DNA of 64,000 nt from Symbiodinium kawagutii (Eukaryota > Sar > Dinophyceae > Suessiales > Symbiodiniaceae), in assembly GCA_009767595.1 (NCBI GenBank), contig VSDK01022082.1, forward strand, positions 323,053-387,052. The letters are read 5' to 3'. The position numbers were made by a program, and so were the translations under genes. The notes beneath the pieces were generated by a model that was not told where the DNA came from, ran no database searches, and saw only the letters and a program-made list of their open reading frames with translations. Positions 44,244 to 54,891 of the stretch are shown here, piece after piece. Every line of letters begins with the position of its first letter. Position 1 is the stretch's first letter.

Positions 44244-44536
44244 TGCTCGGCTGGCTACTTGACAGGGTACTTGGCTACTTGGTTGAACTTGCTTGCGAGA
44301 CTGATTCGCAGTGCGACGGCTTCCATGCCACGACGAATGTCGCCGACATCACAATTGGGCACGGCAAAATGCTAATGCACGAGGAGTGGCCTCAAGCTTC
44401 TTACCCATGTCCATTCAGAAGATCAACAGTCCGTTACATGGTTTTGTCCATAAATGACGTACCGTGTACCCTCAAATTGGTCATTCACATTGGGGAAAGC
44501 ACCAATGATAGGGGCAAATTGATGTCCCAAAAATGA
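44243..44536 (+). CDS. Unknown protein exon, 97 codons
   Basis: Plus frame: ELACETDSQCDGFHATTNVA, DITIGHGKMLMHEEWPQASY, CPFRRSTVRYMVLSINDVPC, TLKLVIHIGESTNDRGKLMS, then TGA. Good composition, no repeats. A -1 frame shift near 44510 would continue into GQIDVPKMIREHLLSCKDRN, which meets TAG at about 44628 and then goes on in frame as IDVDWQGLDDSSDFPRSKAG. This suggests a splice I cannot place, or a decaying gene. It starts at the edge of a family V copy. Confidence 0.45.
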   Translation: MLGWLLDRVLGYLVELACETDSQCDGFHATTNVADITIGHGKMLMHEEWPQASYPCPFRRSTVRYMVLSINDVPCTLKLVIHIGESTNDRGKLMSQK

Positions 44537-44768
44537 TCCGGGAACATCTACTTTCTTGCAAGGATAGGAACCCTATCCTTAACAGATTGATGGTACCAGG
44601 GTCGACAACTGCATCAGAGAGCCTGTAGATTGATGTAGATTGGCAAGGCCTTGATGATTCGTCAGACTTTCCAAGGTCAAAGGCAGGCCTCGGGCTCGAA
44701 AAACAGGCCCCAACTCTGATGCGAAATTCAGCTGCAGCTTCAGGGTTGGGGGTCCCCAGATAGGTCAA
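44481..44768 (-). CDS. Alternative minus frame, 95 codons
   Basis: Uninterrupted minus frame: TYLGTPNPEAAAEFRIRVGA, CFSSPRPAFDLGKSDESSRP, SIYRLSDAVVDPGTINLLRI. It overlaps the plus-strand continuation described at 44243-44536; only one is likely real. Minus has the advantage of no stop, plus that of continuity with the preceding exon. Confidence 0.3.
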   Translation of the reverse strand: MTYLGTPNPEAAAEFRIRVGACFSSPRPAFDLGKSDESSRPCQSTSIYRLSDAVVDPGTINLLRIGFLSLQESRCSRIIFGTSICPYHWCFPQCE

Positions 44769-44950
44769 GTTGATGGTTTATGCATTTTGGATTGATGGTT
44801 GAATTATGTTGAATTCGCATTAGTGAGCCAAGTTCACGTCGAGCAACTAGACATTATAGTTGCAATATGAGATCGTAACCATAAAAACCAATCAAAAACA
44901 ATTACGGAAAGTAAATCAGGGTCAGACATTGTTTCACTAAAGTAGTCTAA

Positions 44951-45168
44951 GTGAAGGACAAAAAAGTCACTACAATGTGGGACATTAGCTTGTTCATAAT
45001 GTGTTGCTTCCACCAAGACATCAGGGAACCCCCACCCTGTTGGGAGCCCGGCCACCTGGAAGTACTGGGCACAGCTGCGCCCAACATCAAGGCTGTACGC
45101 CAGGACGCCATGAAGAGTTACCACGAAGAACTTCCAGGAACCATGTCCCACTGCGAACTCGTTCACAT
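44951..45168 (+). CDS. Coding-like plus exon next to a family I copy
   Basis: Plus frame: WDISLFIMCCFHQDIREPPP, CWEPGHLEVLGTAAPNIKAV, RQDAMKSYHEELPGTMSHCE. Third-position GC is high after an acceptor-like GACATCAG (about 45023). It runs into a family I element at 45169. A minus frame (44834-45181) is also open. Confidence 0.4.
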
Positions 45169-45275
45169 GGGTGTTTCTCAAGTCAGTTTGGGGTACCTCT
45201 GAATCATCCTTGATAAACTATTGAAAGTAATAAATCAACCATAACTGCGGGGATTTCCCATCTTAAGAAACCACC
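45169..45275. mobile_element. Family I MITE-like element, copy 16
   Basis: GGGTGTTTCTCAAGTCAGTTTG at the left (changed), CCCATCTTAAGAAACCACC at the right. A solo right end (GAGAAACCACCACATC) lies at about 45330-45346. Confidence 0.78.
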
Positions 45276-45706
45276 ACTTTTGTTTTTTTTTTGCACTTTG
45301 CAAGCTGTCTGGGGATAGAATCCGCTAGCTGAGAAACCACCACATCGCTCCAAAAAAGTGGACAGCACAGCTGTGAACTACGCACTGCATCACGACGCGT
45401 CGCGAGTGCGCTGTTCCAATCCTCCAGGGCAGCTGATGACCGGCTCACTGAATGGTTGCACGGTTGCTGGTGAACATGGTTGCACGTTTGTGGTGGTGTT
45501 GTTGTTGTTGATCACCCAACAAGTTGTTTAGTTTGTTGTAATAGTGGTTGAGCAATTTTAATCAGCACTTCATGATTATAATTTGGCAGTTCATAGTAGA
45601 GAATAATAAGGAGCGAAAGGAAACAGAAAGCAACACCCGACTGTAAAGATTCAAAGTTGATGTTGCCAATGATGGTCACAAACTACTGCCAAAGAAAAGA
45701 AACTGA

Positions 45707-45830
45707 TATATGGCTGTGGGTCAAAACCTTGTACCCCTGGTTCCCTTATCATTAACCATTGTTTTCTCTATGATTTGGTTGGTCATTATAAGCCATAAAC
45801 TTGATGGTTAATATTGACCCACAGCCATAT
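45707..45830. mobile_element. Family II element, copy 11 (best preserved)
   Basis: Perfect 17-bp inverted ends: ATATGGCTGTGGGTCAA (45708-45724) and TTGACCCACAGCCATAT (45814-45830). The interior has 'ttgtacccctggttccctta' and 'gttttctctatgatttggtt'. Each end contains a potential donor (TGG|GTCAA) and acceptor (CCACAG|). Confidence 0.97.
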
Positions 45831-45953
45831 AGTTGCCAACTATGTCGTGTCCAACAGCCCAACTGATTCTGCTCAACTGGAATGTACCAATCATGGCATC
45901 CATGAGACACTTGGCTCTGCTCGCGATAGGGATTGGCGATCCCACCTACACTT

Positions 45954-46053
45954 GGTGGTTTCTGAAAATTGGGAGCCCCCAAAATGGTTAGTTTATTACT
46001 ATAAATGGTTAATAATGGATGATTTGGGGGTACCCCCATTTTGAGAAACACCC
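45954..46053. mobile_element. Family I MITE-like element, copy 17
   Basis: GGTGGTTTCTGAAAATTGGG at the left, CCCCCATTTTGAGAAACACCC at the right. Confidence 0.92.
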
Positions 46054-46187
46054 ACTTATCAATAGGGGTAGCCCAGAAGATCATGGCTTCTTGGCTTCTT
46101 ACCAGAATGATACCTCACAGTTTGAAAAATGGTCCCTCCCAACTTGTACACTAGAGGTTGTCGAATCCTGCGTGAACATAAATGATA

Positions 46188-46294
46188 GGGTGGTTTCTCG
46201 AAAGAGGGGAATCCCAAATTGTCCTTTATATCAAGCATTTATAGTAATAAACCATCCGTAACTTTGAGGTTCCCAATGACTTGAGGACCCCCCC
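46188..46294. mobile_element. Family I element, copy 18
   Basis: GGGTGGTTTCTCGAAAGAGGGG at the left, diverged right end 'ttcccaatgacttgaggacc'. Confidence 0.82.
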
Positions 46295-46785
46295 ATTTAG
46301 AAGTAAGCATACCAACCAAAAAAACAAGTCGGCAAATGAAACCGATGATGAGCAACGTCGGAACCCAATGGGCCACCATCCAGTCGTACATTACTTCTCA
46401 ACTGGAAGCAGCCAGGTTACAACCAGCAATCATAGATCACCGGAGGGTAACCACGAAGAACTATCATATCACGGACCATCATTAACTATGATCAAACACT
46501 ATGAATCATCATTAATTAACCATCATGCAAGGATCCCATCAATTTACCATCAATGAACCGTCAATTCCCGTGGTTAATCATCAACAGCTGGTTGATAGTG
46601 CTTAAAGAATACCAGAGAATGGTTCTGTGACAGTTAGTCGACGGTTTACAATGGTCAATTGATAGCTGAGTCATGCTTAATTGCTGGTGCAAAAAAATTG
46701 TTCATAGACGATTGGTTGATGTTTAAGGGTATTCGGTGCAGAAACTATCACTTGCTCATAGGCTGCCCTGGTAGCACAAGCAGAT

Positions 46786-46878
46786 CTGGTTTGTGGTTTC
46801 AACCCCTATGAAAATATTAGTCAACCAACCACCCATTTAGCAATACCAGTGAAAATGAAAAATGTTTGAACCAACCAG
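46786..46878. mobile_element. Family III element, copy 7
   Basis: CTGGTTTGTGGTTTCAACCC at the left, AATGTTTGAACCAACCAG at the right. A solo right half lies at about 46938-46975 (AAACCACCAACCAG). Confidence 0.88.
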
Positions 46879-46979
46879 TGGTTGTTTAACCTATTTTGTT
46901 GATTATCATCCTCTATTATTGACCATTACTAATGGCTATAACCAAGCAGAAACTGTTCGAAACCACCAACCAGAGATGT

Positions 46980-47475
46980 TTACGTAGTCCTTGCAGCGTA
47001 GCTGGACCAACAGCATTGCCAGCGACCAAGCTGATAGCTTGGCTAACTCAACATTGTTCAAGCTAGTAATAACAGCTAAGCTATCCAACATGTTAACATA
47101 TTCAACATATAAAACAGTGATAGTTTGTTAACTCAACAGTGTTCAAGCTGATAGCTGTTAACTCAACAGTGTTAACAGTGTTTCTTGTTCACTCTCTAAG
47201 ATTAATATAACCATGGAAGCATTATGAATAATATATACATATTTCATTGTCTATTAATGTAACTAATCAAAATGATAGCATGAACTAATAGCATGAACTA
47301 ATATCATGAACTAAACCATGAGCTAACCATGAAAATGTAAGCTTAAGTAAACACACTCGATTAGCTAATCATGGTCAACCATTAGGTGAAGCAGTACCTA
47401 ACCATTGCTACTAATAGCAGTAACTAAACCTAATAGGTCAAGCCTACTGGCATAACCATTGCTTAACTAGCCATT
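46980..47475. other. No gene seen; mixed repeats then AACC-type arm of island R
   Basis: 'gttaactcaacagtgttcaa' is repeated near 47125 and 47155. 'catgaactaatag' repeats follow at 47280-47330, then C/A-rich DNA up to island R. Confidence 0.5.
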
Positions 47476-47477
47476 TG

Positions 47478-47580
47478 GCTTGACCGCAGCCACCATGAAC
47501 CGCGACCTCACATCCGGGCCTAAAGTTGCCCCTGCGAGGGCACCACGGTCCCTTGAAGTCGGATGATGTCCTGGCACCAG
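47478..47580. other. GC-rich skew-switch island R (possible exon)
   Basis: Plus: acceptor CTTGACCGCAG then GCCACCATG in Kozak-like context, frame MNRDLTSGPKVAPARAPRSL to TGA. Minus: acceptor CACTGGTGCCAG, donor GTGAG|GTCGCG, frame TSSDFKGPWCPRRGNFRPGC. The right arm is strongly GTTGAT-type. Confidence 0.45.
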
Positions 47581-48085
47581 TGGTTGATCATGCTATTAAT
47601 GGCTGATTCTAATAGTTGATTATCAGAAGATATAGTAGTTGATGTTGATATAGTAGTTGATAACTATCATACTATCAATTCTAATATTTGATTTTTAATG
47701 GCTGATTCTAATAGTTGATCAAGGTTATAGAGGTTTATCATTGGTTTTAAATAATGGTTGATCATAGCCAAAATGGCTGATTCTAATAGTTGATTATCGT
47801 TAGAGACAATGGTTTTAAAAGTGTTGATGTATTAGAATAGTTGATGTGATGGTTATAATAGTTATCGAGGCTAATATAGTGGTTATAATACTTTATCATT
47901 ACCTGCAAGATTTAATGGTTGATCATAGATAAAATCTAGCTAAAATGCCTGATTATGATAATTGGTTGTGGTTAAAATGGTTGATTCTTAGTTATGAATT
48001 AGAATGGTTGATCATAGTTATAGAGCCTGATTTTAATGGTCAATCATAGTTGCAATGTCTAGTAATGGTGTAATCAGTATGTCAT
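47580..48085. repeat. Right (GTTGAT-type) arm of island R
   Basis: 'aatggctgattctaatagtt' and 'gatagtagttgat' repeats, G- and T-rich. No gene is seen. Confidence 0.75.
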
Positions 48086-48109
48086 CATAATGGTATAACA
48101 CTTGTTCTG

Positions 48110-48600
48110 TCATACATAACCATCAGCCAACCATCAGCTAACCATCAATTGACCATCAATAAACCAAACTTACGTCTACCCTGTGCCGGGTACCCCAACG
48201 TTAAACATAAACCGACAGCTGAGCTTCGGCCCTTTGGCTGGATCATCATCTTTTAAACCACCAACTAGTCTAGTAGTTGTTTTACCATCATATGGCTATG
48301 GGTCAATACTAATCAACCAACTAATGGAGGATTTCCACCAACAATAACAGGGAAAACCATGGTTAATAGTGGGGGAACCAGGGGGACAGGGTTTTGCCCC
48401 ATAGCCATATTCGCGGAGTTATCCCCAATTCTTCAAGCTTCCTACTGGCTTTATTCTTGGAGTTGTGTTCTATTCAACCATAATCACTCAATGGATATCA
48501 ATGGTTGTAAGCCCTACAAGACCCTAATTAATCACTATCAGACTATCAACCATACTTAACCACATAAAATCCCATGATTACAACCAGCATTTCACCCCTA
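48110..48600. repeat. Left (AACC-type) arm of island S
   Basis: 'catcagccaaccatcagcta' and 'atcaaccatacttaacc' repeats, interrupted by a family II copy. Confidence 0.65.
48290..48410. mobile_element. Family II element, copy 12
   Basis: ATATGGCTATGGGTCAATAC at the left, GTTTTGCCCCATAGCCATAT at the right. Confidence 0.94.
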
Positions 48601-48742
48601 TCAACCCCTATGAACGCCCGTGACCCGCATCGTCGTCGTCCTCCATGAGCTGTCGCTGTTCGGAGGCCAACTGCTGCTGCCGCGCAGATAACCTGGGCTG
48701 CGGAAGCCGGGAGATCTGGGACTGTCCAGTGGAGCTGGGATG
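48600..48742. other. GC-rich skew-switch island S (possible exon)
   Basis: Minus reading: acceptors GCTTCCGCAG or GCGCGGCAG, donor GATGCG|GGTCAC or G|GTCACG, frame QQLASEQRQLMEDDDDAG with high third-position GC and an acidic-glutamine composition. Plus reading: RIVVVLHELSLFGGQLLLPR to TAA. Minus preferred. Confidence 0.5.
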
Positions 48743-48744
48743 GT

Positions 48745-49260
48745 TTCTTTTGATGGTGAATTGATGATTAATAATAGGTTAACTGATGGTTGGTTGATTA
48801 ACGGTTCACTGATGGCTCACTGATGGTTAACTGATGGTTAACTGATGGTTACCTGATGGTTAACTGATGGTTAACTGATGGCTCACTGATGGTTAACTGA
48901 TGGTTCGTAATAGGATAAAAATTGGCTTTATGAGAATGATGGTTGGTTGATTTGATGGTTGATCTGATGGTTGATCTGATGGTTGATCGCTACTTTTTCT
49001 TAAGTGGCAATGAGTGATTAATGACAACTGATTGATGGCTGATAATTGGCGAATGGTCAATTATGGCTGTGATTTATGTCAAACCAATGATTGATGGATG
49101 ATTGCTTGATGACTGACGATTGATTGATGATTAATTGATGGTTGATTGATGGTAAGTTATGGCTACATCTGATGGTTGAGTAATGCTTGCTGATGCTTGA
49201 TGATGGATGATTAGGGCCTTGAAAAGTCTGATGCAATCAGTTAAGTGATTATTATGATTA
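48745..49260. repeat. 11-bp array and GGTT-type right arm of island S
   Basis: About ten copies of ACTGATGGTTA at 48790-48905, then 'gatctgatggttgatctgat' and degenerate GTTGATGG repeats. Confidence 0.9.
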
Positions 49261-49299
49261 CAAATGATCTACTACAGCAAGGCTCAATGGTAATTCCCT

Positions 49300-49490
49300 A
49301 TAACTAACCATCTACTGCTAAAACATCCATTGCTGACCATCTATTACAAACCATCTATCACGATCCATCTATTACCAACCATCTATTTCAAACAATCCAT
49401 CACTAACCATCTGTTACTCGACATCTATTACCAACCATCTATTACTAACCATCCATTACTAACCATCTACTACCAGCCATCTGTTACCAA
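49300..49490. repeat. AACC-type tandem array (CCATCTATTACTAA)
   Basis: About twelve imperfect units of 'ccatctattaccaa'. The plus frame (LLTIYYQPSITNH) comes from the repeat. Confidence 0.9.
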
Positions 49491-49757
49491 CAACATCTTG
49501 GTGGCTTATAGATCCCTTGCTAAAAATATTTTTTTAGTGGTTATATGATATAATGGTAAATCAATCATATCCCAAAAACACTAACAACCTAAGTTAGTGG
49601 GTATAAGCCATCCAGTTGCTGCATTTCTGATGGTTAAGTAATGGTTCAGTGATGCTTCTGCTGCCGGACCCACCCGCACCTACTTTTGGGAGGTTCTTTC
49701 AGTCATGAGTTGATCGTGTTTCTCAGAACAGGGTCTGGATCATCTGATATTAAGCGT

Positions 49758-49865
49758 ATATGGTGGTTTCTCAAAATAGGGGTACCCCTAAATCATCCAT
49801 TATAAACCATTTATAGTAATAAACCAACCAGTTTTTGGGTCCCCTATTTTGAGAAACCACCATAT
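49758..49865. mobile_element. Family I MITE-like element, copy 19 (best preserved)
   Basis: Perfect 25-bp terminal inverted repeats: 49758-49782 (ATATGGTGGTTTCTCAAAAT and GGGG) and 49841-49865 (CCCCTATTTTGAGAAACCAC and CATAT). 108 bp in total, no coding capacity. A partial second right end follows at 49868-49910. Confidence 0.98.
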
Positions 49866-50563
49866 GACAATAAACGAACCATTTTGGGGGTCCCGTATTT
49901 AGAGAAAATACCTGTTGAATAATAGTTGCTATGCCTAGGACCTCGGACAAATAGTTTATTAAGAACACAAGAATAATTGCACAATGAGAATAGTTGAATT
50001 GTTGGTTTAACAAGAATAGTCACAAGAATACTAGTATGATGGTAATAATACTGAATGACCGAGTGTTCTTGGTTAAGAAGAATGGTGGAACGAAGAAAAA
50101 TTCAGGGCTGATCACAATTGTGGTTAATTCTTATCGAAAACAATGGCACTTGATGATAGTTGAGCCAATAATTAGCAGCTTTGAATGGTTCATTACCAAC
50201 CAACCGGACAGCAAAGCCAACAACAGGCGCATGAATCATGAACCCACTATGATTGACCACTTCCAAGTCTGTTGAATGAAATGGGTCACCAACCCCATTT
50301 GCAACAACGGTAGAATCCAGCTACCCACCATCATGGTAACTGGAGGCATAGGGGGTGGCGATGTATAATCAGTAGTGGATAGATGGTGAAAAAAAACTAA
50401 CGATTTGATCCATGCTAAATGATTGACATGGCAATAATTCCACATTAATAATGGCTGCAATGTATTCATGTGGGCCATGCTCTCCTTTTACTACGTTCCA
50501 GATCTGATACCCAATCGCTGGAAAACTACTAGGTTGTGCAGCTGCGGTTATGTGCCTCGGGTA

Positions 50564-51200
50564 TCAATATGGTCCATATATGGTAATCAAGGACCCGTAG
50601 AAACGGGTTTCTAACTGGGGATGCACATCCAAGTCTAATTGAGTAGGCATATGCCCCAACAACAAACTCCAAGCAGTTTGCGGACTAAGGTCGAATCGGC
50701 AATGGATGATCAAAAGCTGATCATATGCAAGGCACTTCGGCAACAACAGAGTTCGTGGCCACACATTCCTCTTTGACCAAGGCAGGTCGCACCCTTTGAG
50801 TTCGACTTGGCACCACATAGAACCGAAGTATGAGGGCACCGCCTCTTCATGATCCAAAAGCTCGTACATACCCGGTGACAGCAGGTCACCCCAAGGCGTT
50901 AGGTTCATCTCAGGAAGACCTGCCTGGTTGCCATCCTTCATGGAGAATGATATCACCATTCTAATGTTTGATGTGCAAGAGGCATGCGGATAAGGATGGT
51001 GAAAGCGCCAACCGTTTGAAGCCTGGAAAAGTGACCGAGTAGCAAGATTGGCAGGATGAGATTGGTAGGATGCCTCCCCTAAAAGTGGGGATTCTCCAAA
51101 AATAGCAATGGCAGAACCATTGATACTACCGGCTTCGTGTAGAATCCGAGGGGCCCGGCTGGGTAGGAAACATACCAACGGAATAGTGTTTGGTTGACAA
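50564..51200 (-). CDS. Unknown protein, exon of about 195-210 codons
   Basis: One of the longest repeat-free frames. No ATG near the start, so probably an exon entered through an acceptor such as GTTTCCTACCCAG (about 51157); it ends with TGA at 50564. Segments: ILHEAGSINGSAIAIFGESP, RMVISFSMKDGNQAGLPEMN, LTPWGDLLSPGMYELLDHEE, AVPSYFGSMWCQVELKGCDL, LLIIHCRFDLSPQTAWSLLL, MPTQLDLDVHPQLETRFYGS. Globular composition with W, D, E, H. No domain recognised. GC lower than in the islands. Confidence 0.6.
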
Positions 51201-51224
51201 CCAATGCTAACCAATGGTTGATAA

Positions 51225-51345
51225 GCATTGAAAACTATTTGCTTGATAACTAATTAGTGGTTGAGAACTAGTGGTTGGTAACCAGTGGTTGGTAACTAGT
51301 GGTTGATGACTAATGGTTGATGACTCATGGTCCAGAACTCATGAT
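51225..51345. repeat. GGTT-type array (AACTAGTGGTTG)
   Basis: About nine copies of 'gactaatggttg' or 'aactagtggttg'. It lies left of island T, against the usual polarity. Confidence 0.85.
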
Positions 51346-51349
51346 TAAC

Positions 51350-51465
51350 CCCTCTTCGCAAACCTTTTTGTATCCTTATGGGCCTGCCGGTTCACCCCGC
51401 TGCCCCGAACGGCTAGCCATCCCGAAGCAAGAAAAATCTAGGGACCTTTTGTCGGGATGTTGATC
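51350..51465. other. GC-rich island T (possible exon)
   Basis: Minus reading: acceptor GGTCCCTAG, donor GCGGG|GTGAAC, frame FSCFGMASRSGQRG. Plus reading: IPKQEKSRDLLSG. Weak core; the left side carries GGTT-type repeats. Confidence 0.35.
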
Positions 51466-51479
51466 CATGCGTTTTGGGA

Positions 51480-52550
51480 TGATTGGTTATGACGCATCCC
51501 TATGCTTCAGCAGCTCGGTTGACACTCATTGTATCATCCAACTACTCAACGGATTGAGTCACTGTTCACCAGCTGATGCTTCTCTTAGTAGTACAACTTG
51601 ACGTTAAATTGTGGTAAACCATCTTCTTCAATGGTGTATAAGTGGCTAGCAACTAAAAAAATAGCTATGTAAGGTCACTATAGTTTATTAAGGGCTATGT
51701 TAGCTCTTACAAACCAGCTCCAGTCACGAAATGGTTATGTGTTATCAGTTACCAGCATTGATCCTACATTTCACCTCATGATTGACTATCTTCATTATTC
51801 TTGCAACATTGATGATCATTGTCAACCCCTTTGATGCAATTGCTTCCAACCAGTCATTGACCATTGGTCATTGGTTTAGCCAGTTGATGTTCGACCCCTG
51901 GTTTCACCACAAGCATTACTGATATCACTAGCCACTATCCTATGATTAAACTTGGAACTGACCATGATTGATCCTAGCCCTCACAGCAGGTCACCCGATG
52001 CCAAAGGACTCACGAAGCTGGTTCAGGGTGCGCTGATGAGTGCTAAGGTGCTCCTGCGAAACGGGATTGGCGAAAGGGAAAACATCATCATCTTGGGGTA
52101 GATGAGTGGTTAACCTTGGGCTTTCAAAACACCAGAGAAAAGATTCTACAACTAACAAGCACCTTTCATGGGAATACAACTAGCCATCGTACAACTAGCC
52201 GTTGGTCAATTGCTCGTTAATCGTTGAGATGGGCTGAGATGGGTAATAATGCTTTTAAATTAACGAGCACTAACTCATCATGTTTTACGCATGAATGATG
52301 CGGCTCACGATGCTCAAATGTGGGTAATGATGGTGAAGAATCATGGCCAATACATGTCAATACGGCTCGCATGGGTTACGGATGCGTCTCTCAAAGCTTG
52401 AGCAGCTTGTGGAGCAGGGGGATAGGCGAGACAAAAAAGGCAACCTCTAGGAAAACGAACCATCAAAATCGGTAACAAATGTGCAATGGTTGATTCTATC
52501 GTCATGTCAAATCCCCATGAACGATCGATAGTGAATGTTTAGCAAGGTTG
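51480..52550. other. No gene seen; mixed AT-rich DNA
   Basis: 51480-51990 is AACC-leaning. 52000-52180 has a short minus frame (MYSHERCLLVVESFLWCFES) that may be chance. Confidence 0.45.
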
Positions 52551-52556
52551 ATAAAT

Positions 52557-52646
52557 GGGAGTTTCTTCAAATAGGGGACCCAAAAAATGGTTGGTGTGTT
52601 CACAAGCAATGATGAGTATGAGATGACCCCTATTTTGAGAAACCCC
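52557..52646. mobile_element. Family I element, copy 20
   Basis: GGGAGTTTCTTCAAATAGGGG and ACCCCTATTTTGAGAAACCCC. Slightly shortened. Confidence 0.88.
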
Positions 52647-52992
52647 AAAATGTACAATGGTTCGTTATATCACCATGAATGATCCTTGTTGATGGCTGTA
52701 GAATCATTAACCTGGCAAAAGTCCATGGCAACCACTCAAAGGTACATCTGCCCTCATATTCCACACCATCAGCAACACTCGTAAACCCTGCGTGTTGCCA
52801 CCATTCGAGGCAGCCAGTATTGACCATGATGAACTCGATTGATTCATCATGAAGAATTGGACAGTATTTTCAGCCAGTAAATACCAGTAATGGCTATCTT
52901 TGTGTGAGAATTATGAACCGCAGTATTAACAAATTCTTGAAAGTGAGACTACAATATATATATATATACACACACACAGTATATACGATACT

Positions 52993-53058
52993 CTGTTCCC
53001 CCAGTGAACATCCTTCGTGATCTTTTTTTGGATGATGAATATTGACCCACGACTGCAT
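52993..53058. mobile_element. Family II-related right half
   Basis: 'ctgttcccccagtgaacatc', 'ttggatgatgaatattgacc' and CACGAC match the diverged family II copy at 59863-59978, defining a subfamily. Confidence 0.55.
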
Positions 53059-53299
53059 AGTTTCGGTGATGCTACGCCCGATCGTATTGACCGTAACCAG
53101 TAGTGACAATCACATCAAGTCGAACAATGGGAGAGTTAGTTTGATGAGAAATCACCAGCGATGTTAGCGGCAAAAGAAATAGTGTTTTACTCGTCTAGAT
53201 CGGCCATGAGTGACCGTTTTTCTTTATTAATCTTTATTACCAATTGCTATACCGATCTCAACGATTCTATAACCGCGAAGAATCGTTGTAATTAGAACT

Positions 53300-53590
53300 G
53301 ATGATGAACCAGTTTGAACTATCATGATGAATCATCATATGAACCACGACAATAAACAATGATCATGAACCGTCATCTGCTATTCACTTGTCATTTACCG
53401 CAATTCGCCAGCTACAATCAACCACTTACAACTATCATCATAAGCACTCTTCCAAACTATTCTTAAGCCCTAGCATGTCACAACTACAACCAGCCTATCC
53501 TGTATGACAAGCTGATTACCAACCACGCTGCGATGCTTATGACTACATGTGGCCGTGTTTAATCCCTAACGACCTGGATCCATCACAACG
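53300..53590. repeat. Left (AACC-type) arm of island U
   Basis: 'gaaccgtcatctgctattca' and 'caaccacttacaactatc': C- and A-rich, no gene. Confidence 0.55.
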
Positions 53591-53705
53591 CTTTTTCCCA
53601 CAGCTTGGCGCCTCAGCAAAAGTCTGCATGTGTCGACTCGATTCCAATTGCTCCGACCTCGGGCGCTGCTCAAGCACCAACCGTCCGGCTTCACCAACGA
53701 ACAAC
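53590..53705. other. GC-rich skew-switch island U (possible exon)
   Basis: Plus: acceptor GCTTTTTCCCACAG, exon from 53604, frames LAPQQKSACVDSIPIAPTSG or WRLSKSLHVSTRFQLLRPRA, donor GGG|GTTAGA. Minus: acceptor GTTGGTGAAG, frame GRLVLEQRPRSEQLESSRHM then QTFAEAPSCGKKR. Strand unresolved. Confidence 0.5.
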
Positions 53706-53792
53706 AGGGGTTAGACATCCAACAATAGGGGTTTTACAACAGGGGTTGGGGTTTTACAACAGGGGTTGGGGTTTTACAACAGGGGTTCAACC
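53704..53792. repeat. G-run tandem repeat (GGGGTTGGGGTTTTACAACA)
   Basis: Three tandem copies of a 23-bp unit containing GGGGTTGGGGTTTT, giving at least seven GGGG runs within 90 bp on the plus strand, right of island U. A G-quadruplex is plausible. Confidence 0.9.
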
Positions 53793-54799
53793 ACCATGAA
53801 CCCCAAGTAGCAACTCATGCTGGTTTAACGAACAAATGAAATAGAGATTCATGGTGGTTTAACGACAAACAAATAGGGATTTAGGGTGCTTGAACAACCA
53901 GCAAAAAGGCATTGAGGTTGAAAAACCGACAACAGGATTATTGGATTGCCGTTGATTTAGAAACCAACAAGCAGGAGTCTAACGGTTTAACTACCAACAT
54001 TGGCGATTTCACTTGCAAACAACAGGGATCTAGCAACCATCGATGCGGATACTATTGCTCAGCCAATTCAACAAAGGAAAAATGGAACAGTAGAAGAGCC
54101 AACAATGCTAGGGTTTGGCATCCATAACGATGTTGAAAAGATCGGAGCACCAACAAGAACAGTTCGCCATTGCTGACAACAGCAATTGTGTTGCCAATAA
54201 ACGTAAATATCAACATGTGATCGATAAAACCTATGAATCATATGGACTGACAACCAAGATGCTACCAACAATCAAGACAATACAAATGATAACTGCTCGG
54301 GTAAAACGACCGACAATAAGAGGGGTTTAGCAACCATGCCGTAGTATACCACCATGGTGCCAGGGTTGTAGCCAAGGTGAAACTTACTCGCCAGGGTATA
54401 CCGTCGAGCAACCACCATCAAACACAATGGAGCACAACATTTCAAACATGTCATGAAGTGTTGTACACCTGATTCATAAGCTGGTTTATGATTGATTATA
54501 AGGGATCCAGCAATAGTGACTGAGGGATATACCGACCCGTTATATGGGGACGGGGTAAGATTCACCAACCAACAAATGGGTAGGTTCAGCTCATATTCCA
54601 ACAGCGAAAGACTAGCATATGGTCACAGCCATGTGACTGCCTGATTCTGCGTGATACCCCTTTAATTGTGGCAATTGGTTGTTGGTTCTGTCCCCCAATT
54701 GAATTGTTACATCATACTAGTACTACTTGGTGATATATCACGTTGTTATCTCCATGTTATCAGAATGATGAATAATGGTGATGGGTTCTATCATTTTAC

Positions 54800-54891
54800 T
54801 AGTTGGTGGTTTCAACCCAGCCAATAAATATTACTGAATGAATCATCCCTGAATTCTGCGGAAAATAATAAGTTTTGGAACCACCAACCAG
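54800..54891. mobile_element. Family III element, copy 8
   Basis: TAGTTGGTGGTTTCAACCCA at the left, GGAACCACCAACCAG at the right. Confidence 0.9.

Noticed and set aside
47466..47485. TAGCCATTTGGCTTGA resembles part of the dinoflagellate spliced-leader sequence, just before an ATG
   Set aside because: AGCCATTTGGCT is a palindrome that also arises at the family II/IV junction near 41095. The match has a deletion and mismatches, so it does not identify the taxon.
48625..48692. Plus reading RIVVVLHELSLFGG resembles the start of a glycosyltransferase domain
   Set aside because: Too short, followed by a stop, and the minus reading of the same island has better splice sites and composition.
53704..53792. 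Telomere-like GGGGTTGGGGTTTT
   Set aside because: Only three interstitial copies within a 23-bp unit that includes ACAACA; not a telomere array.
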